NCBI GenBank assembly: GCA_000336895.1
Contig: AOLX01000003.1
Location: 106,966 to 152,870, forward strand
Length of the DNA: 45,905 nt
Origin: Haloarcula argentinensis DSM 12282
GTDB lineage: Archaea; Halobacteriota; Halobacteria; Halobacteriales; Haloarculaceae
Reading direction: 5' to 3'
Below, in pieces: positions 15,186 through 25,068 of the stretch (positions are counted from its first letter, which is position 1; the number at the start of each line of letters is the position of its first letter). The notes under the pieces were generated by a model, which searched no databases, was not told where the DNA came from, and was given only the letters and a program-made list of their open reading frames with translations. The translations under genes and the position numbers were made by a program.

Positions 15186-16210
15186 ATGGCGCCAGAGTTA
15201 GCCATGTACATGCGCGACCTCTTCGAACACGGACCCGACAAGATTGCTGTTCTGGACATGATTTCAGAGGCTTTCAACCGATTTCGTGAAATTATCAGTG
15301 CTGATGAGGCGATTCTTCGGTTCCATGAACTTCTTTCCGATGAGTTCAAAGCTCACAAAGAGGGGGAACACAACTCCACCAGATCACAATCTAACCGAGC
15401 AATCAATAGAGGACTACAGCATCACACAAGAAAACACATAACAATACGGAGTTTGAAATAGAACCTTGGTTACAGGGCCATCTCGTTCTGTTTGATCGCG
15501 CGTACTTCGGCTACCGCCGGTTCGTGCTGATCGACGAGAATGGACTACTTTTTTATACCACTCAAAAACGACGGATGCCCGGAGATAACAGCGAATTACG
15601 GGATTGGCGTGGCGACGCCACTCTCTCGAAAGGAACCCAGATACAGGATATGGTGGACGGTATGTATCGTCAGTATATCGACGTTGGGGTCAAAGCTGGG
15701 TTCGACAGTCGTGATTACGGGGTATGTAATCACGTGATGGCAAACGTTTCAGCGGTGTCGGCATCTGCGACGAGGACGATGAATACTAGTTATACAGCAT
15801 AAATCTGCCGAGAGAAGCTTTTTTGAGGATGTCGCGACGAACTACAGCTGTCGGTGGGAGACGGAGGTTATTGCGTGAACTGAATACGCAATACGAACTG
15901 GACAAGTTCGACACTACGAAAAAGTACGTAGTGAAGATACTGCTGTACACTGCGTTGTTTTCCCACTGGTGAGTCATGTACTACTCAATTTGCTGATCGA
16001 ACACGCTGATGAGGAGATCGTGTTTCCACCAGAACGCTGGGTGTGTGGCCGCACACTCATCTTATCCTTCACCGGTTTGGTTAGTCTCTCGGTTACTCAT
16101 CACTGCCATTGCTCAAATGACCCCTCTTCGACGTACACAACGTTCACCGAGAATGCCAAACCCTACATAGGAAGCCCGCTACCGCGATGCAACCGACAGG
16201 AGAGATTTAA
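15186..16210 (+). pseudogene. ISH8-like (IS4 family) transposase, decayed
   Basis: Blocks typical of ISH8-type transposases appear in order but in changing frames: MRDLFEHGPDKIAVLDMISE and FHELLSDEFKAHKEG (15200-15370), LVLFDRAYFGYRRFVLIDENG (15484-15545), ELRDWRGDATLSKGTQIQD (15590-15650), SRQYIDVGVKAGF-like (15665-15705), NLPREAF (about 15800), LNTQYELDKFDTTKKYVVKI (about 15875-15935), ADEEIVFPPERW (about 16010-16045) and the end ATAMQPTGEI up to a TAA at 16208-16210. The N-terminal third is missing and there are many frameshifts and stops, so it is inactive. Clear terminal repeats were not found. Confidence 0.75.
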
Positions 16211-17153
16211 ACTGAAGAGGAATGGTCCAATCATTTTGAGGTATTCGCCTGCGTAAACACAAAGGTAGCCCCGAGTATTGGGATAGGAGGGTTTCACAGG
16301 GGTTCGAGACGGATGTCATGTGGCTTGACCCGAGATAATTTACGTAACTCGGTGGTTCCCTGTGGTTGGCATCCGAGAATTTAATAGAATCGAATAACTC
16401 AGGAATTGGCTGATGAGCAGTGGAGTGCTAGACGCGTCGGGCGAGTAGTCGCGTTTGTCAGGCGACTCACTTTCGACCCAGGATTACAGTATGATCTCGA
16501 GTGTAGGTTTCCTGCTGACAAACACAGAATGACGAGTGTACACCTGTTATATAAAGTGTATAATTTCTTAATGTATATTATCAGGCACATGTGTTATGTT
16601 AGATAGGTGTGATGTCCTAGAGATCGTTCTGTAGCTACAAACTGCCAGTCTTGGACTTAGTTTATGAGTTCTCCGTATCCGTTCTAGTTCAGTGGAGGTC
16701 AAAAGCGAGCTCACGCGATACAATCTGTGGAACAGGCGAAGAATCTGCTGGGTCGAAGTGTTTGGTGGCTGCAATCACGTATAAAGAGTTCGACGATGTT
16801 ACTCAAGATGATGCAGCAGAACTCGCTGGACGTTCATCATGATCATATCAGGCCGATTATTCAGCGTTGATGGATGTGATCGGACTCAAACCGAGGGGAC
16901 TCCAGAAGAGAATTGGCGGCATGCTTCTAGTTGTTCAATAATCATTTCATAGGTGTCCTCGAGGAAAATCTGTACTCTGTCGAGGGCAGTTGTCGTAATA
17001 ACTTTTTGCCAACGATACTATTCCACCGGTGAAGTAAGTGTAAGGCTCATCCAAACCGCTACTCATCCGTTTCAGTTTCTTGGTTTACCGACCCACACCG
17101 ACGCCGCTGAGTGATTCAAGGGAGCTACAAGATTATACTTTGGAGCGGTTTGG
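16211..17153. other. Gene-poor decayed stretch
   Basis: No intact gene in about 940 bases. Around 16770-16840 one frame reads VAAITYKEFDDVTQDDAAEL, which recalls the end of an ASCH-domain protein, but it is isolated and followed by a stop. The remainder shows no coding signal. Confidence 0.45.
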
Positions 17154-17681
17154 TTATTGGCACCCTGCCGCACAGGAGTTCCAATCAGAGAGATCGCCAA
17201 TTTTCTCAACAACTGCAATAGCTATCGGTTCTGCTGGCTCTTCGCCACCAATAGCAATCATCAGGTTCTCCTTATCAGGCTTACTCACACTGATGTCCGC
17301 ATTGAGTTCAGGGGTACCTTCAACTTTGCTTTCCTCGTCTATTGCGACTGAGACTGTGTAAGTCCCACTAGTGGAAAGTACATCATTGTATTGTGCGACG
17401 TGCTTTTCGTCAATATCACCATTTGGGGGAAGATCAGCGCCCCCCTCGGCATCGAATTGTTTGTTGAGTACACGCTCGCTATCGGGATTGATTACCTCGA
17501 TTGAACCAATGCAGCGACCATCCAAGGCGTTAACAATAGTGATGTCTTCTAATCCAATTGGAAGACTACCAGCGGATTCACTGAGGGAGGAACAACCACT
17601 AACTCCAGCGACCATGGCACTGAAACCGAGGAGGATGGATCGGCGGTTCGTCAGATTTTGGTCGCTATTTGAGGAAATCAT
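17154..17681 (-). CDS. Tat-exported lipoprotein, hypothetical (175 aa)
   Basis: The N-terminus NRRSILLGFSAMVAGVSGCSS has the twin-Arg motif, a hydrophobic segment and a lipobox ending in Cys (SGC). So it is probably exported folded by Tat and lipid-anchored outside the membrane. The mature part is beta-rich and acidic (LEDITIVNALDGRCIGSIEV; YNDVLSTSGTYTVSVAIDEE), like the many small haloarchaeal lipoproteins that carry an Ig-like fold. It ends with WNSCAAGCQ, two Cys that could form a disulfide. Start MISSNSD (17681) or two codons upstream. A role in peptide immunity or export is conceivable from its neighbours, but nothing in the sequence proves it. Confidence 0.75.
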   Translation of the reverse strand: MISSNSDQNLTNRRSILLGFSAMVAGVSGCSSLSESAGSLPIGLEDITIVNALDGRCIGSIEVINPDSERVLNKQFDAEGGADLPPNGDIDEKHVAQYNDVLSTSGTYTVSVAIDEESKVEGTPELNADISVSKPDKENLMIAIGGEEPAEPIAIAVVEKIGDLSDWNSCAAGCQ

Positions 17682-17769
17682 AAGCATTCTGTACTTTCAC
17701 ATAGGAGCTATTAATATATTTTGATGACTACCAGATACCAATCCTTGTGCGGGGAGAGAATCCCACATA

Positions 17770-18180
17770 GAAGGAGGAGTGATTGAGATGTCTGCTTGCT
17801 AAAGTGTGCCCAAACAACAACAGTAAGCAGACCATGAAATCTACGAGGACCCGCTGCTTAACTTTCTCGTCAACGTTCTCTCAGTGCGTTTGGTGTGAGT
17901 CTCGCCGCAAACGCTGATATCGACCTCGCTCTCACACTGTGTGATCGGAGTGAAGATAGCCCATCCAGTACGGACATCCTCTGTCACCTCCGACGGAAAC
18001 ACTCTCGTTTCGGTGGACGGTCTCACCCAAACGGCCACCTGACAACCGGTTTGAGCGGTAATCGCTGACTGGATCAGCTACTCCGAGAGCAGCAACACTG
18101 TCATGTCGACGGCAGGCTGCCGCCGACGCTGACATCTTCGTGGCTTCGACTGCCAGAAGCTGCGGTCAAGTACCGTCCAG
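17770..18180 (+). pseudogene. Possible ISH3-type transposase N-terminal remnant
   Basis: Frame-shifting blocks EIYEDPLLNFLVNVLSVRLV, SLAANADIDLALTLC and SPSSTDILCHLRRK follow the order seen at the N-terminus of ISH3-like transposases (DPLLxFLxxxLSV, ENADID, SxxTVxxHLRxK). No downstream catalytic part is present. Weak evidence, with boundaries approximate. Confidence 0.4.
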
Positions 18181-18481
18181 ACAACTGTTTCGGCGGTAGA
18201 CTCGCTCGTCAGAAACAGTTACTCGTGGACGATTTATTTGGTACTGAGTTTCGCATACGATATGTGTTAATACGACATTTTGATCACTCAGCACCGGAGA
18301 TAGCTAGCAAGGTTGGACTGTCTTACGATGCTCACTGGCCGCCCAGTTTCTCACCGAGAAACACATGCAGTATATTTAATATTCCTCCAACCAGACACAT
18401 CTATATGGTATCAGTTGCTAATGTCTTTCTTCAGTTGAATAGTCGGATTGACACACAACCACTGCGGATAGAGGTGGAGAC

Positions 18482-19977
18482 TTGATTCGGAAGTTTGCGG
18501 TTGTAATTGCCTGTCTCGTAGTACTTAATTCGATCCCACTCTCAGTCGCGGGCGCCAGCGTGAACGCTTCCATCACTAATGTTACCGTGTCACCACCATC
18601 GCCAGCACCGGGCGAGACGGTCACGTTCGATACAACCGTTCGGAACCTCCAAAGCAGTGACGCCCCGCTCGAAATCAACGACATCGTGATCCGGAAGTCG
18701 GGTGGAGAAGGTATCACAGAGTACGAACGTGTTTCAGATTTGGGCTCAATATCGCCGGGCAGCACGCTAGACGTGCCCCTGACCGCTTCGTTTAGTTCTT
18801 CCGGAGACAAAGACCTCCGTGCCATCGTTTACGGCCATGATCGTGGCACTGGCGAGAATGTCCTGCTCAAATACCCAGTCCAGATACAAGTTCAGGAACG
18901 CCATCCTAAAGTCGACATCACGGTGAATGACTCAGTCGCTGGTGTCGAATCTGGTGGTCACGTCACTGTTGCGAACGGCCTCGATACCAAAATCTCGAAC
19001 GTTGAGATCACCATGGACGGCAAGGGCATCGAAATGACTCAAGACCGGATAGTACAGGCGAGCGTCGCGCAGAACGATTCAGTGACTGCTCCGTTCAAGT
19101 TTCGACCAACTGAAGTCGGGGAGCAAACCCTCACTGCCACTGTCCGCTACACCGTCGATAACAAAACTACACGGAATATCACCAAAACAACGGTAATTAC
19201 CCCGGACCCGCTCCGCGACAGTGTGAAACTTGACACTACTGCAGTGGGCAGCGGCAGCGACCGCGCGCTCCGGGTCACAGTCTCGAATCGTGCGAATGCT
19301 CCGATATCGAACGTCGCTGTCGGCGGAACATCAGAGAATGCGTCGCTCCAGCCAATCACCTTGGAGACCCTCTCAGCCGGTTCTTCCCGGCAAGTACGGC
19401 TGAACGCGACGCTGGATGAGCCGCAGGCAGATATCACGGTGTCTGCCGACTACAAACTCGGCACTAAGACAGAAAGCATAAACAGGACGACGTCGCTTCG
19501 CTCCGTCCCGGGTACAATACATCTCGCCGGACTAAATGTGATTCAGCAGGACGGAAAAGTTCAAATTTCCGGGAGCGCGAGCAACGCTGGAGAAACAGCA
19601 ACCGACAGTGTGCTGGTCAGTGTCGTTGACACTGAGGCAGTCACCCCAGCGACACCAAACCGCGAGTACTTCGTTGGGACGGTCCCAGCCAGTGATTTCG
19701 TCTCGTTCGACGTGCACGCGCGGACTAAAGAGAATATCACCGAGGTCCCGCTGAAAGTAACGTATCTCGTCGACAGCAAGCGAAAGACACAGACCTTCGA
19801 TGTAGCAGTTGAGCAGCCGGGAAGCGCGGCACAGCCTCCAAAATCCAGTGTCGAGGACACTAACCAGAGCAGAGCAGCATGTTCCCAATGTTCGCCGTGG
19901 GCGGGGTGGTGCTGTTGATTGCTGTTGGCGCGCTCGTGTACAGATACCGCAGCGGTGATGACGACATCGAGGTATGA
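18482..19977 (+). CDS. CARDB/COG1361-type surface protein, frameshifted before its membrane anchor
   Basis: A TTG start (18482) six bases behind the Shine-Dalgarno-like GAGGTG. It has a signal peptide (MIRKFAVVIACLVVLNSIPL to about AGA) and then repeated Ig/CARDB-like beta domains (NVTVSPPSPAPGETVTFDTT; HVTVANGLDTKISNVEI; RALRVTVSNRANAPISNV; QISGSASNAGETATDSVLVS). The frame as written ends at 19918 with a Cys/Trp-rich tail. One missing base near 19878 would continue into MFPMFAVGGVVLLIAVGALV and RYRSGDDDIEV, a membrane anchor. That frame's TGA overlaps the next ATG (ATGA), so it is the ancestral end. Such proteins usually sit beside MacB-type ABC systems in haloarchaea and may act as the outer partner. 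Confidence 0.8.
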
Positions 19978-20657
19978 CGGTTATCGACACACAAGAGCTG
20001 GTCAAACGCTATCGCACGGGTGGCCAGACGCTGGACGCGCTAGCGGGTATCGACTTTGCAATTGAACCCGGGGAATTCGTCTCTATCATGGGACCCAGTG
20101 GCAGTGGCAAGACAACCTTGCTCAATATCCTTGGGCTACTGGCGACGCCGACGGAAGGGAAGGTTGTTTTAGACGGTACAGACGTGACCGGCCTCAACGA
20201 TCGTAAACGGACCACGCTCCGTAAGCAGACTATCGGCTTCGTGTTCCAGCATTTCTACCTGCTACCAACGTTGACCGCTGTCGAGAACGTCAAAGTTCCA
20301 CGACTGCTCAACGACGACCCGGGACTGACAAACCGAGCCAGGAAACTCTTAGAGAGGTTAGGCTTAGGCGACCGACTTGACCACCGGCCAGACGAGCTTT
20401 CTGGTGGTCAGAAGCAACGCGTCGCCATTGCCCGGTCACTTATCAACAGCCCGAAGCTCGTCCTAGCTGACGAGCCAAGCGGAGCCCTAGACAGCGATAC
20501 TGGCCGGCAGATACTTGATGAGTTCAAGCGCATCGCTGACCAAGACAACGTGGCTATCGTCGCGGTCACCCATGACGAATTGGTCAACGAGTACGTCGAT
20601 CGGACTGTCCATCTGGTTGATGGCACTATTGGACAAGAGGGCAAAAATGGCCGGTAG
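19974..20657 (+). CDS. ABC transporter ATP-binding protein (MacB/LolD type)
   Basis: The ATPase driving the adjacent FtsX-fold permease. It has Walker A GPSGSGKTT (~residue 38), Q-loop GFVFQHF, signature LSGGQKQR, Walker B LVLADEP and H-loop AVTHD, all intact in 227 residues, the normal size. MacB/LolD relatives are mechanotransmission ATPases that work on peptides, lipoproteins or antibiotics rather than importing solutes. The ATG overlaps the upstream surface-protein stop, and the stop overlaps the permease start by 11 bp, so the three genes form an operon. Within this lanthipeptide region it is a candidate for peptide export or self-protection. Confidence 0.93.
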   Translation: MTVIDTQELVKRYRTGGQTLDALAGIDFAIEPGEFVSIMGPSGSGKTTLLNILGLLATPTEGKVVLDGTDVTGLNDRKRTTLRKQTIGFVFQHFYLLPTLTAVENVKVPRLLNDDPGLTNRARKLLERLGLGDRLDHRPDELSGGQKQRVAIARSLINSPKLVLADEPSGALDSDTGRQILDEFKRIADQDNVAIVAVTHDELVNEYVDRTVHLVDGTIGQEGKNGR

Positions 20658-21777
20658 GTTCCTCCCAGCCGTGCTGATGGCACGGCGCAACCTCACGCGG
20701 ACGAAGATGCGGTCACTACTGGCGTCCCTCGGTATTGTCATTGGTGTTGTCGCCATTGCTTCGCTGGGGATGTTCGGCGTTGCGCTCCAGTACTCATTTA
20801 GCCAGAATCTTTCGAATGTCGGGAGTGATATCACAGTTGTTCCAAATTCGGAAGAAAACGTCACAGACCTCACTGAGCGCGACGTACAGACTATCCGCCG
20901 AGAGGTGAGTGCTGATGCAACTGTCACAGCAGTAAAAAACCGTATGGAACCGGTATCATATGGCCGTGGGGAACCAGGGCAAAAACGAATATGGGGGATT
21001 CAGAATCCGAAGAGACTGTACGAAGCCGATGAGGGTCAGATCACTCCGTTCCGGAATGGTGCTCTCGTTGGGTCAAACGTGGCAGAGGAGCACAACCTTC
21101 ACCCAGGGAGTAAAATTATTATCAATGGGAGCACTGTTCGAGTTCAGGCCGTATTAAACGAGGAGGGGTACTCTCCAACCAACCCTAATAATCGGATAAT
21201 CATACCTATCGAGTCATTTGGACAACGTGAATACTCGGGGGTGATCGTCAGCGAATCAACTGGAACACAAGCTAATGAAACCGCCATGAAAATTCGTGAC
21301 TCGCTAAATCAGCGAAAAAAGCGAGTCTCTGTCGAAGAAATGAGCTCGGTTGTCGAACAATACGAAGAGCAATTCCAGATAATCAACATTGTTCTCACCG
21401 GTATTGCATCGATTTCGCTGTTCGTAGCCGGCATCTCCATCCTCAACGTGATGTTAATGTCCACTGTCGAACGTCGAGAAGAGATAGGTGTGCTTAGAGC
21501 TGTTGGCTACCAGAAACGGGATGTACTCAAGGTAATGCTGATGGAAGCAATGTTGCTTGGGCTCTTTGGTGGCATCGCTGGCGTTATCCTGAGCATCGGT
21601 TCTGGGCTGGCAATCAACCACTATACTGTTGGAAACGCGATAGCTGTCTTCAGGCTGCCAAACGCCTGGTACGTCGGTGCTGCGTTCGCCTTCGGCGTAC
21701 TGATGAGTATGGTTAGCGGTCTGTATCCAGCATGGAAAGCAGCGAGTAAAGAACCAGTCGACGCACTACGAAGCTAG
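20647..21777 (+). CDS. ABC transporter permease (MacB/FtsX family)
   Basis: The start at 20647 (MAGRFLPAVLMARRNLTRTK) is chosen because it gives the canonical N-terminal cytoplasmic helix with RRNLTRTKMRSLLASLGIVI leading into the first membrane segment. A MacB-type periplasmic-like domain (~50-250; ITVVPNSEENVTDLTERDV, VSYGRGEPGQKR) follows, and then three C-terminal membrane segments (ISLFVAGISILNVMLM; AMLLGLFGGIAGVILSIGSG; YVGAAFAFGVLMSMVSGLYP). It ends in the PxxA-type WKAASKEPVDALR typical of the family. It overlaps the ATPase by 11 bp. Probably exports or repels peptides; the substrate is not visible. Confidence 0.92.
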   Translation: MAGRFLPAVLMARRNLTRTKMRSLLASLGIVIGVVAIASLGMFGVALQYSFSQNLSNVGSDITVVPNSEENVTDLTERDVQTIRREVSADATVTAVKNRMEPVSYGRGEPGQKRIWGIQNPKRLYEADEGQITPFRNGALVGSNVAEEHNLHPGSKIIINGSTVRVQAVLNEEGYSPTNPNNRIIIPIESFGQREYSGVIVSESTGTQANETAMKIRDSLNQRKKRVSVEEMSSVVEQYEEQFQIINIVLTGIASISLFVAGISILNVMLMSTVERREEIGVLRAVGYQKRDVLKVMLMEAMLLGLFGGIAGVILSIGSGLAINHYTVGNAIAVFRLPNAWYVGAAFAFGVLMSMVSGLYPAWKAASKEPVDALRS

Positions 21778-22027
21778 CTCTTCGTGTCGTCACCGTGTTC
21801 AGGTAGCGGCTCACCCCCGTTTGACGAATCCTGTATTTATTTCTTTCGGCATGTGGTATGATTACATGGAAAGGGATTTAGTCGGATCAGACGCTGGCGT
21901 AATACCAGCCTTAGCGCCGGTTTGTCGCAAATTATATTGTTGTTGTACTCAAAAGTTCAAACTGCACTAGTGTAATGAGGTCCAAATTGTTAGGTAAAAT
22001 CTCAAGGACAAGAGAGATGAGCAACAA

Positions 22028-23377
22028 ATGTGGTTTGCTAAGAAACAAGCTAAGATGATATCGAGCTCTAAAAGCGAGTTTTCACTCGTGTTGACAGGGG
22101 ATATCGCACCGTCACGGCGGTTGTTCCCAGAGGAGGATATAATAGATATATTACAAGATGCGGACGCGACTGTTGGCAATTTTGAAGGGCCAATCACCGA
22201 AGCGTGTGGCCCCCCGGCGGGGTTCAATAACGGAATGTACCTCCGCACACCACCGTGTCTACTTGAGGATCTTCTAAATGCTGGTTTCGACAGCTTTACT
22301 GCAGCATCAAATCATAGTGCAGACTTTCTTTGGAAAGGCATGATATCCACGATGACTGCGTTCGAAGAGCGCAACGTCCCATACGCGGGGCTTGGCCGGA
22401 ATATCGAGGCCGCTCGAGCCCCTGCTTACCTCGACACTTCTGCTGGCAGACTTGGAGTAGTTGCAGCATCAAATGAATTAAAACCGGGGACTCATGCAGG
22501 GACATCGGTTCCGAGAGGTGAGCCCCGACCAGGAGTTGCCCCATTGCGTACCAGCCCTGTCTATCGGGTTTCCCATGAGCAGCTTGCTCAGCTTAAATCA
22601 ATTAGTGAGGCGATTGGTCTGGAAAGAATTAAATCGGGTCTGAATATGAGCTTGGATGACGGAAAACACCTAATGCTGGACCTAGGTCATGGACAGGGCA
22701 TCCATTTTATGGCATCAGAGGGAGAACCCCGCGTGACATACCAACTCAGTAGCGTGGATGCTGACGCTCTCCTAAAACAAATTGAACAGGCTACTCACCG
22801 GAGTGATGTTACTGTCGCCAGCCTGCATGTCCATACTGGTGCTAATGGACGTATAAACGATCAGTCTGTGCCGGAGTTTCTAGAGGTAGTTGCACACAAG
22901 TGTATTAATGCCGGTGCAGATGTAGTGATGTGTCACGGGCCACATGTCCTCCGTGGTATCGAAATCTTCAATGACGCACCGATATTTTATAGCCTCGGAG
23001 ATTTCGCCATGCAACACCAAACAATTGAGGAATTCCCAGCAGAAATGTACACAATCCATGATACGGATCCTGATACAATGCCTGGTACATTTGTCAAAAT
23101 GCTAGAGGAGGATTCCGGATTCCCTGCCACAATGGCTCCAAAATCCAAACTCGGCAAGAGCATATTACCACTATGTACGTTCGATGATGGGCTCACAGTC
23201 AAGCTGTATCCCCTTGACCTTGGAAAGGACAAGCCGGTTTACCAGCGTGGCAGTCCACAACTCGCGGATAAGGAGTTAGCAATCAATATACTCGATGATC
23301 TGGAACGTTTATCAACGATGTATGGGACATCAATCGAGCGATCGGACGGTATCGGCACCATCCGGATTACAGGTTGA
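22028..23377 (+). CDS. CapA-family (PGA_cap) metallophosphatase-like protein
   Basis: Belongs to the CapA/PgsA family, calcineurin-like phosphoesterase folds known from poly-gamma-glutamate capsule systems. Visible motifs: LVLTGDIAPSRR (first metal site), ATVGNFEGPIT, FTAASNHSADF, VASLHVHTGANG, and CHGPHVLRGIEIF followed by IFYSLGDF. No signal peptide or membrane segment is present, so it is probably cytoplasmic, unlike capsule CapA. The start at 22028 has GAGATGA ten bases upstream; Met10 is possible. It stands alone between the MacB operon and the IS5 element, inside the lanthipeptide region. It might act on a peptide bond or phosphate during peptide processing, but this is speculation. Confidence 0.85.
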   Translation: MWFAKKQAKMISSSKSEFSLVLTGDIAPSRRLFPEEDIIDILQDADATVGNFEGPITEACGPPAGFNNGMYLRTPPCLLEDLLNAGFDSFTAASNHSADFLWKGMISTMTAFEERNVPYAGLGRNIEAARAPAYLDTSAGRLGVVAASNELKPGTHAGTSVPRGEPRPGVAPLRTSPVYRVSHEQLAQLKSISEAIGLERIKSGLNMSLDDGKHLMLDLGHGQGIHFMASEGEPRVTYQLSSVDADALLKQIEQATHRSDVTVASLHVHTGANGRINDQSVPEFLEVVAHKCINAGADVVMCHGPHVLRGIEIFNDAPIFYSLGDFAMQHQTIEEFPAEMYTIHDTDPDTMPGTFVKMLEEDSGFPATMAPKSKLGKSILPLCTFDDGLTVKLYPLDLGKDKPVYQRGSPQLADKELAINILDDLERLSTMYGTSIERSDGIGTIRITG

Positions 23378-23481
23378 AAACAGGAATTAATATGAGACAC
23401 CTCCGCCGTCTCAGTAGTGTCGTTATTTTGGCTCTGTTGAAATCCTCAAAGAATTACAGATGCGAGCGGTAGTGCGACTGA

Positions 23482-24222
23482 ATGCAGGCCTTCCCAAAGT
23501 CGCAGTTGCTTCGGTTCGTTGAGCGGGCGTACCACTTGGCTCGTCGTGCGGTGCTCGCTACTCGTCGAAGTTCTCGAAACAACGGTACACACTCCACCAG
23601 CACATCGTCTTGCTCTGTCTCAAGGTGCGAAAGAATACGACGTACCGGATGATTCTCGACGAGCTGATCGAGATGCCTCGGATTCGCAGAGCCATCGACC
23701 TTTTGAGGAACTTCCAACGCCTTCGACACTGTGTAAGGCGTTCAATCGCCTTGACATGGCCGTATGGTGTCTCCTGCTCAGCCTTTCGGTCGCATCCTTC
23801 CGACCAACGGTGTCGTCGGTATCGATGCCTCCGGGTTCGACCGCAGCCACGCCTCAAAACACTACACAAAGCGAGCGAAGTTGACGATTCAGCAGTTGAA
23901 AGTCACGCTTCTCGTAGACGTGTGGTCGAGCGCAATCATCGACGCACACGTGACGACGACACGAAAACACGACTCGCAAATTGCACCGTCGCTCATCAAG
24001 CATCGAGCGTTCTCGTCACTTCACAAGGCGTGGAATGCTCGGTTGGATGCCGATCTCTACGGTCAGCGCAGTCAAAACGAGACAGTGCACTCACGTCTCA
24101 AGCAGAGATACGGCGCATTCGTCCGCTCACGGCACTGGTGGAAACAGTTTCGGGAACTCACCATCGTCTGTTTCACCCATAACATCAACCGATCACTCCA
24201 ATTAGCAGGTTCAGTGGAATAA
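23482..24222 (+). pseudogene. IS5-family transposase, broken
   Basis: Reads in successive frames MQAFPKSQLLRFVERAYHLA, then ARYSSKFSKQRYTLHQHIVL and LKVRKNTTYRMILDELIEMP, then ELPTPSTLCKAFNRLDMAVW, then GVVGIDASGFDRSHASKHYT through HNINRSLQLAGS. Three frameshifts (about 23545, 23705 and 23790) are needed to join them. In addition the segment between SLIK and HRAFSSLHKAWNARLDADLY looks deleted, which removes part of the DDE region. The first catalytic Asp (GIDASGFDRSH) and the final YGQRSQNETVHSRLK remain. It cannot move on its own; its ends could be used by a related transposase elsewhere. Confidence 0.85.
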
Positions 24223-24252
24223 TTTATCGCCGATCCAATTGTTGTGTCCATC

Positions 24253-24645
24253 ATGAAGTCTTGGTCCTCAGCGTTGGTCGGTATCGGAAGCGGTGCCGTA
24301 CTTGGCTATGTCTTTGGAATACAGCGTGGAGATTTATGGATTGGGGGCAGTATTGCAGTTACGTCGTCAATTGCAGGGTGCGGTTTTCTTGCGTATCCCC
24401 AGTATCGAACTAGATGGTCTAGTCCTCACTCGAAATTCTGGTACACTCTCGTTAGTGTGTTGGCACCCACGCTGATGCTTCTTACCCCAAACAGTACGCT
24501 TCTCGCCGATGATCTGTCGATAGTGGTTTTCCTTGGTTGTCTCTGGCTCGGCGGCGTGTATGCTGGTGTAGCACTTGCACACGAGTTCCCAAGCAATACC
24601 AATAACGAAGCACCATCTACTTCGCAATCGTCCCCTAGCGATTAA
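24253..24645 (+). CDS. Small membrane protein carried inside the IS (130 aa)
   Basis: MKSWSSALVGIGSGAVLGYV followed by four probable membrane segments (GSIAVTSSIAGCGFLAY; FWYTLVSVLAPTLMLL; LSIVVFLGCLWLGGVYAGVA) and a polar Ser/Asn/Thr-rich tail (NTNNEAPSTSQSSPSD). It lies between the transposase and the right inverted repeat, on the same strand, and so travels with the element. A GTG at 24244 is an alternative start. The frame is intact although the transposase is broken, which suggests either recent decay of the transposase or selection on this gene. No family recognised. Confidence 0.65.
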   Translation: MKSWSSALVGIGSGAVLGYVFGIQRGDLWIGGSIAVTSSIAGCGFLAYPQYRTRWSSPHSKFWYTLVSVLAPTLMLLTPNSTLLADDLSIVVFLGCLWLGGVYAGVALAHEFPSNTNNEAPSTSQSSPSD

Positions 24646-24716
24646 GGCTCGGTGCGCACGATTGATGCACAGTGAATAGTATCTAGATATTAGAATTTCA
24701 ACAGAGCCGTTATTTT

Positions 24717-25030
24717 CAGTAAGAGCGTTCCACGCACAAATCGGAGGTTAAGATCCAGAATATAAATAGCAATGAACTTCTGCCCACAACTGGGGTCTAG
24801 CTCTGAATTCGTTGTGCAGGCGTGAGAGGAGTTCACCCTTGGTGAATTTATCTCAGCTCATCGGCCCCACTTCAGAACGGTGGTAGCAGGTCTGACGAGA
24901 TGATTTCTGCTGCTCGGAGACTATCCCTGAAAGGCATATCAAATCCCAAAATGCCGCGAGATATGTTCTTCACATGTCTCTGTCTACGCGACAGTCACGA
25001 AATCAACCGGGCAGAACTCATACTAAAATA
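24717..25030. other. Intergenic stretch before lanA2
   Basis: About 310 AT-rich bases without a supportable gene. An open frame from 24900 lacks halophilic composition. Confidence 0.4.
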
Positions 25031-25051
25031 TCAAAAGCTATTAATATTAAG
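25031..25051 (+). promoter_or_regulatory. Promoter of lanA2
   Basis: CAAAAG-CTA-TTAATATTAAG ends 17 nt before the ATG. Nearly the same box and spacing occur before lanA3, which points to a shared leaderless promoter and common control. Confidence 0.7.
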
Positions 25052-25068
25052 GGTAGCTAACACAATAC

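Larger units (their letters stand above)
23430..24708 (+). mobile_element. IS5-type insertion sequence with TIRs, 8-bp target duplication and a passenger gene
   Basis: Ends are marked by the perfect inverted repeat GGCTCTGTTGAAAT (23430-23443) and ATTTCAACAGAGCC (24695-24708). They are flanked by the direct repeat GTTATTTT (23422-23429 and 24709-24716), the target-site duplication. Inside are a degraded transposase and, downstream of it, a membrane-protein gene. It inserted between the CapA-like gene and lanA2. Confidence 0.88.

Noticed and set aside
16651..16842. A 63-codon frame with AAITYKEFDDVTQDDAAEL, recalling an ASCH domain end
   Set aside because: Isolated fragment with non-halophilic flanking sequence and no start or continuation; listed only as debris.
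17841..18135. Minus-strand small ORFs behind the lipoprotein gene
   Set aside because: They are antisense to a probable transposase remnant and carry no motif.
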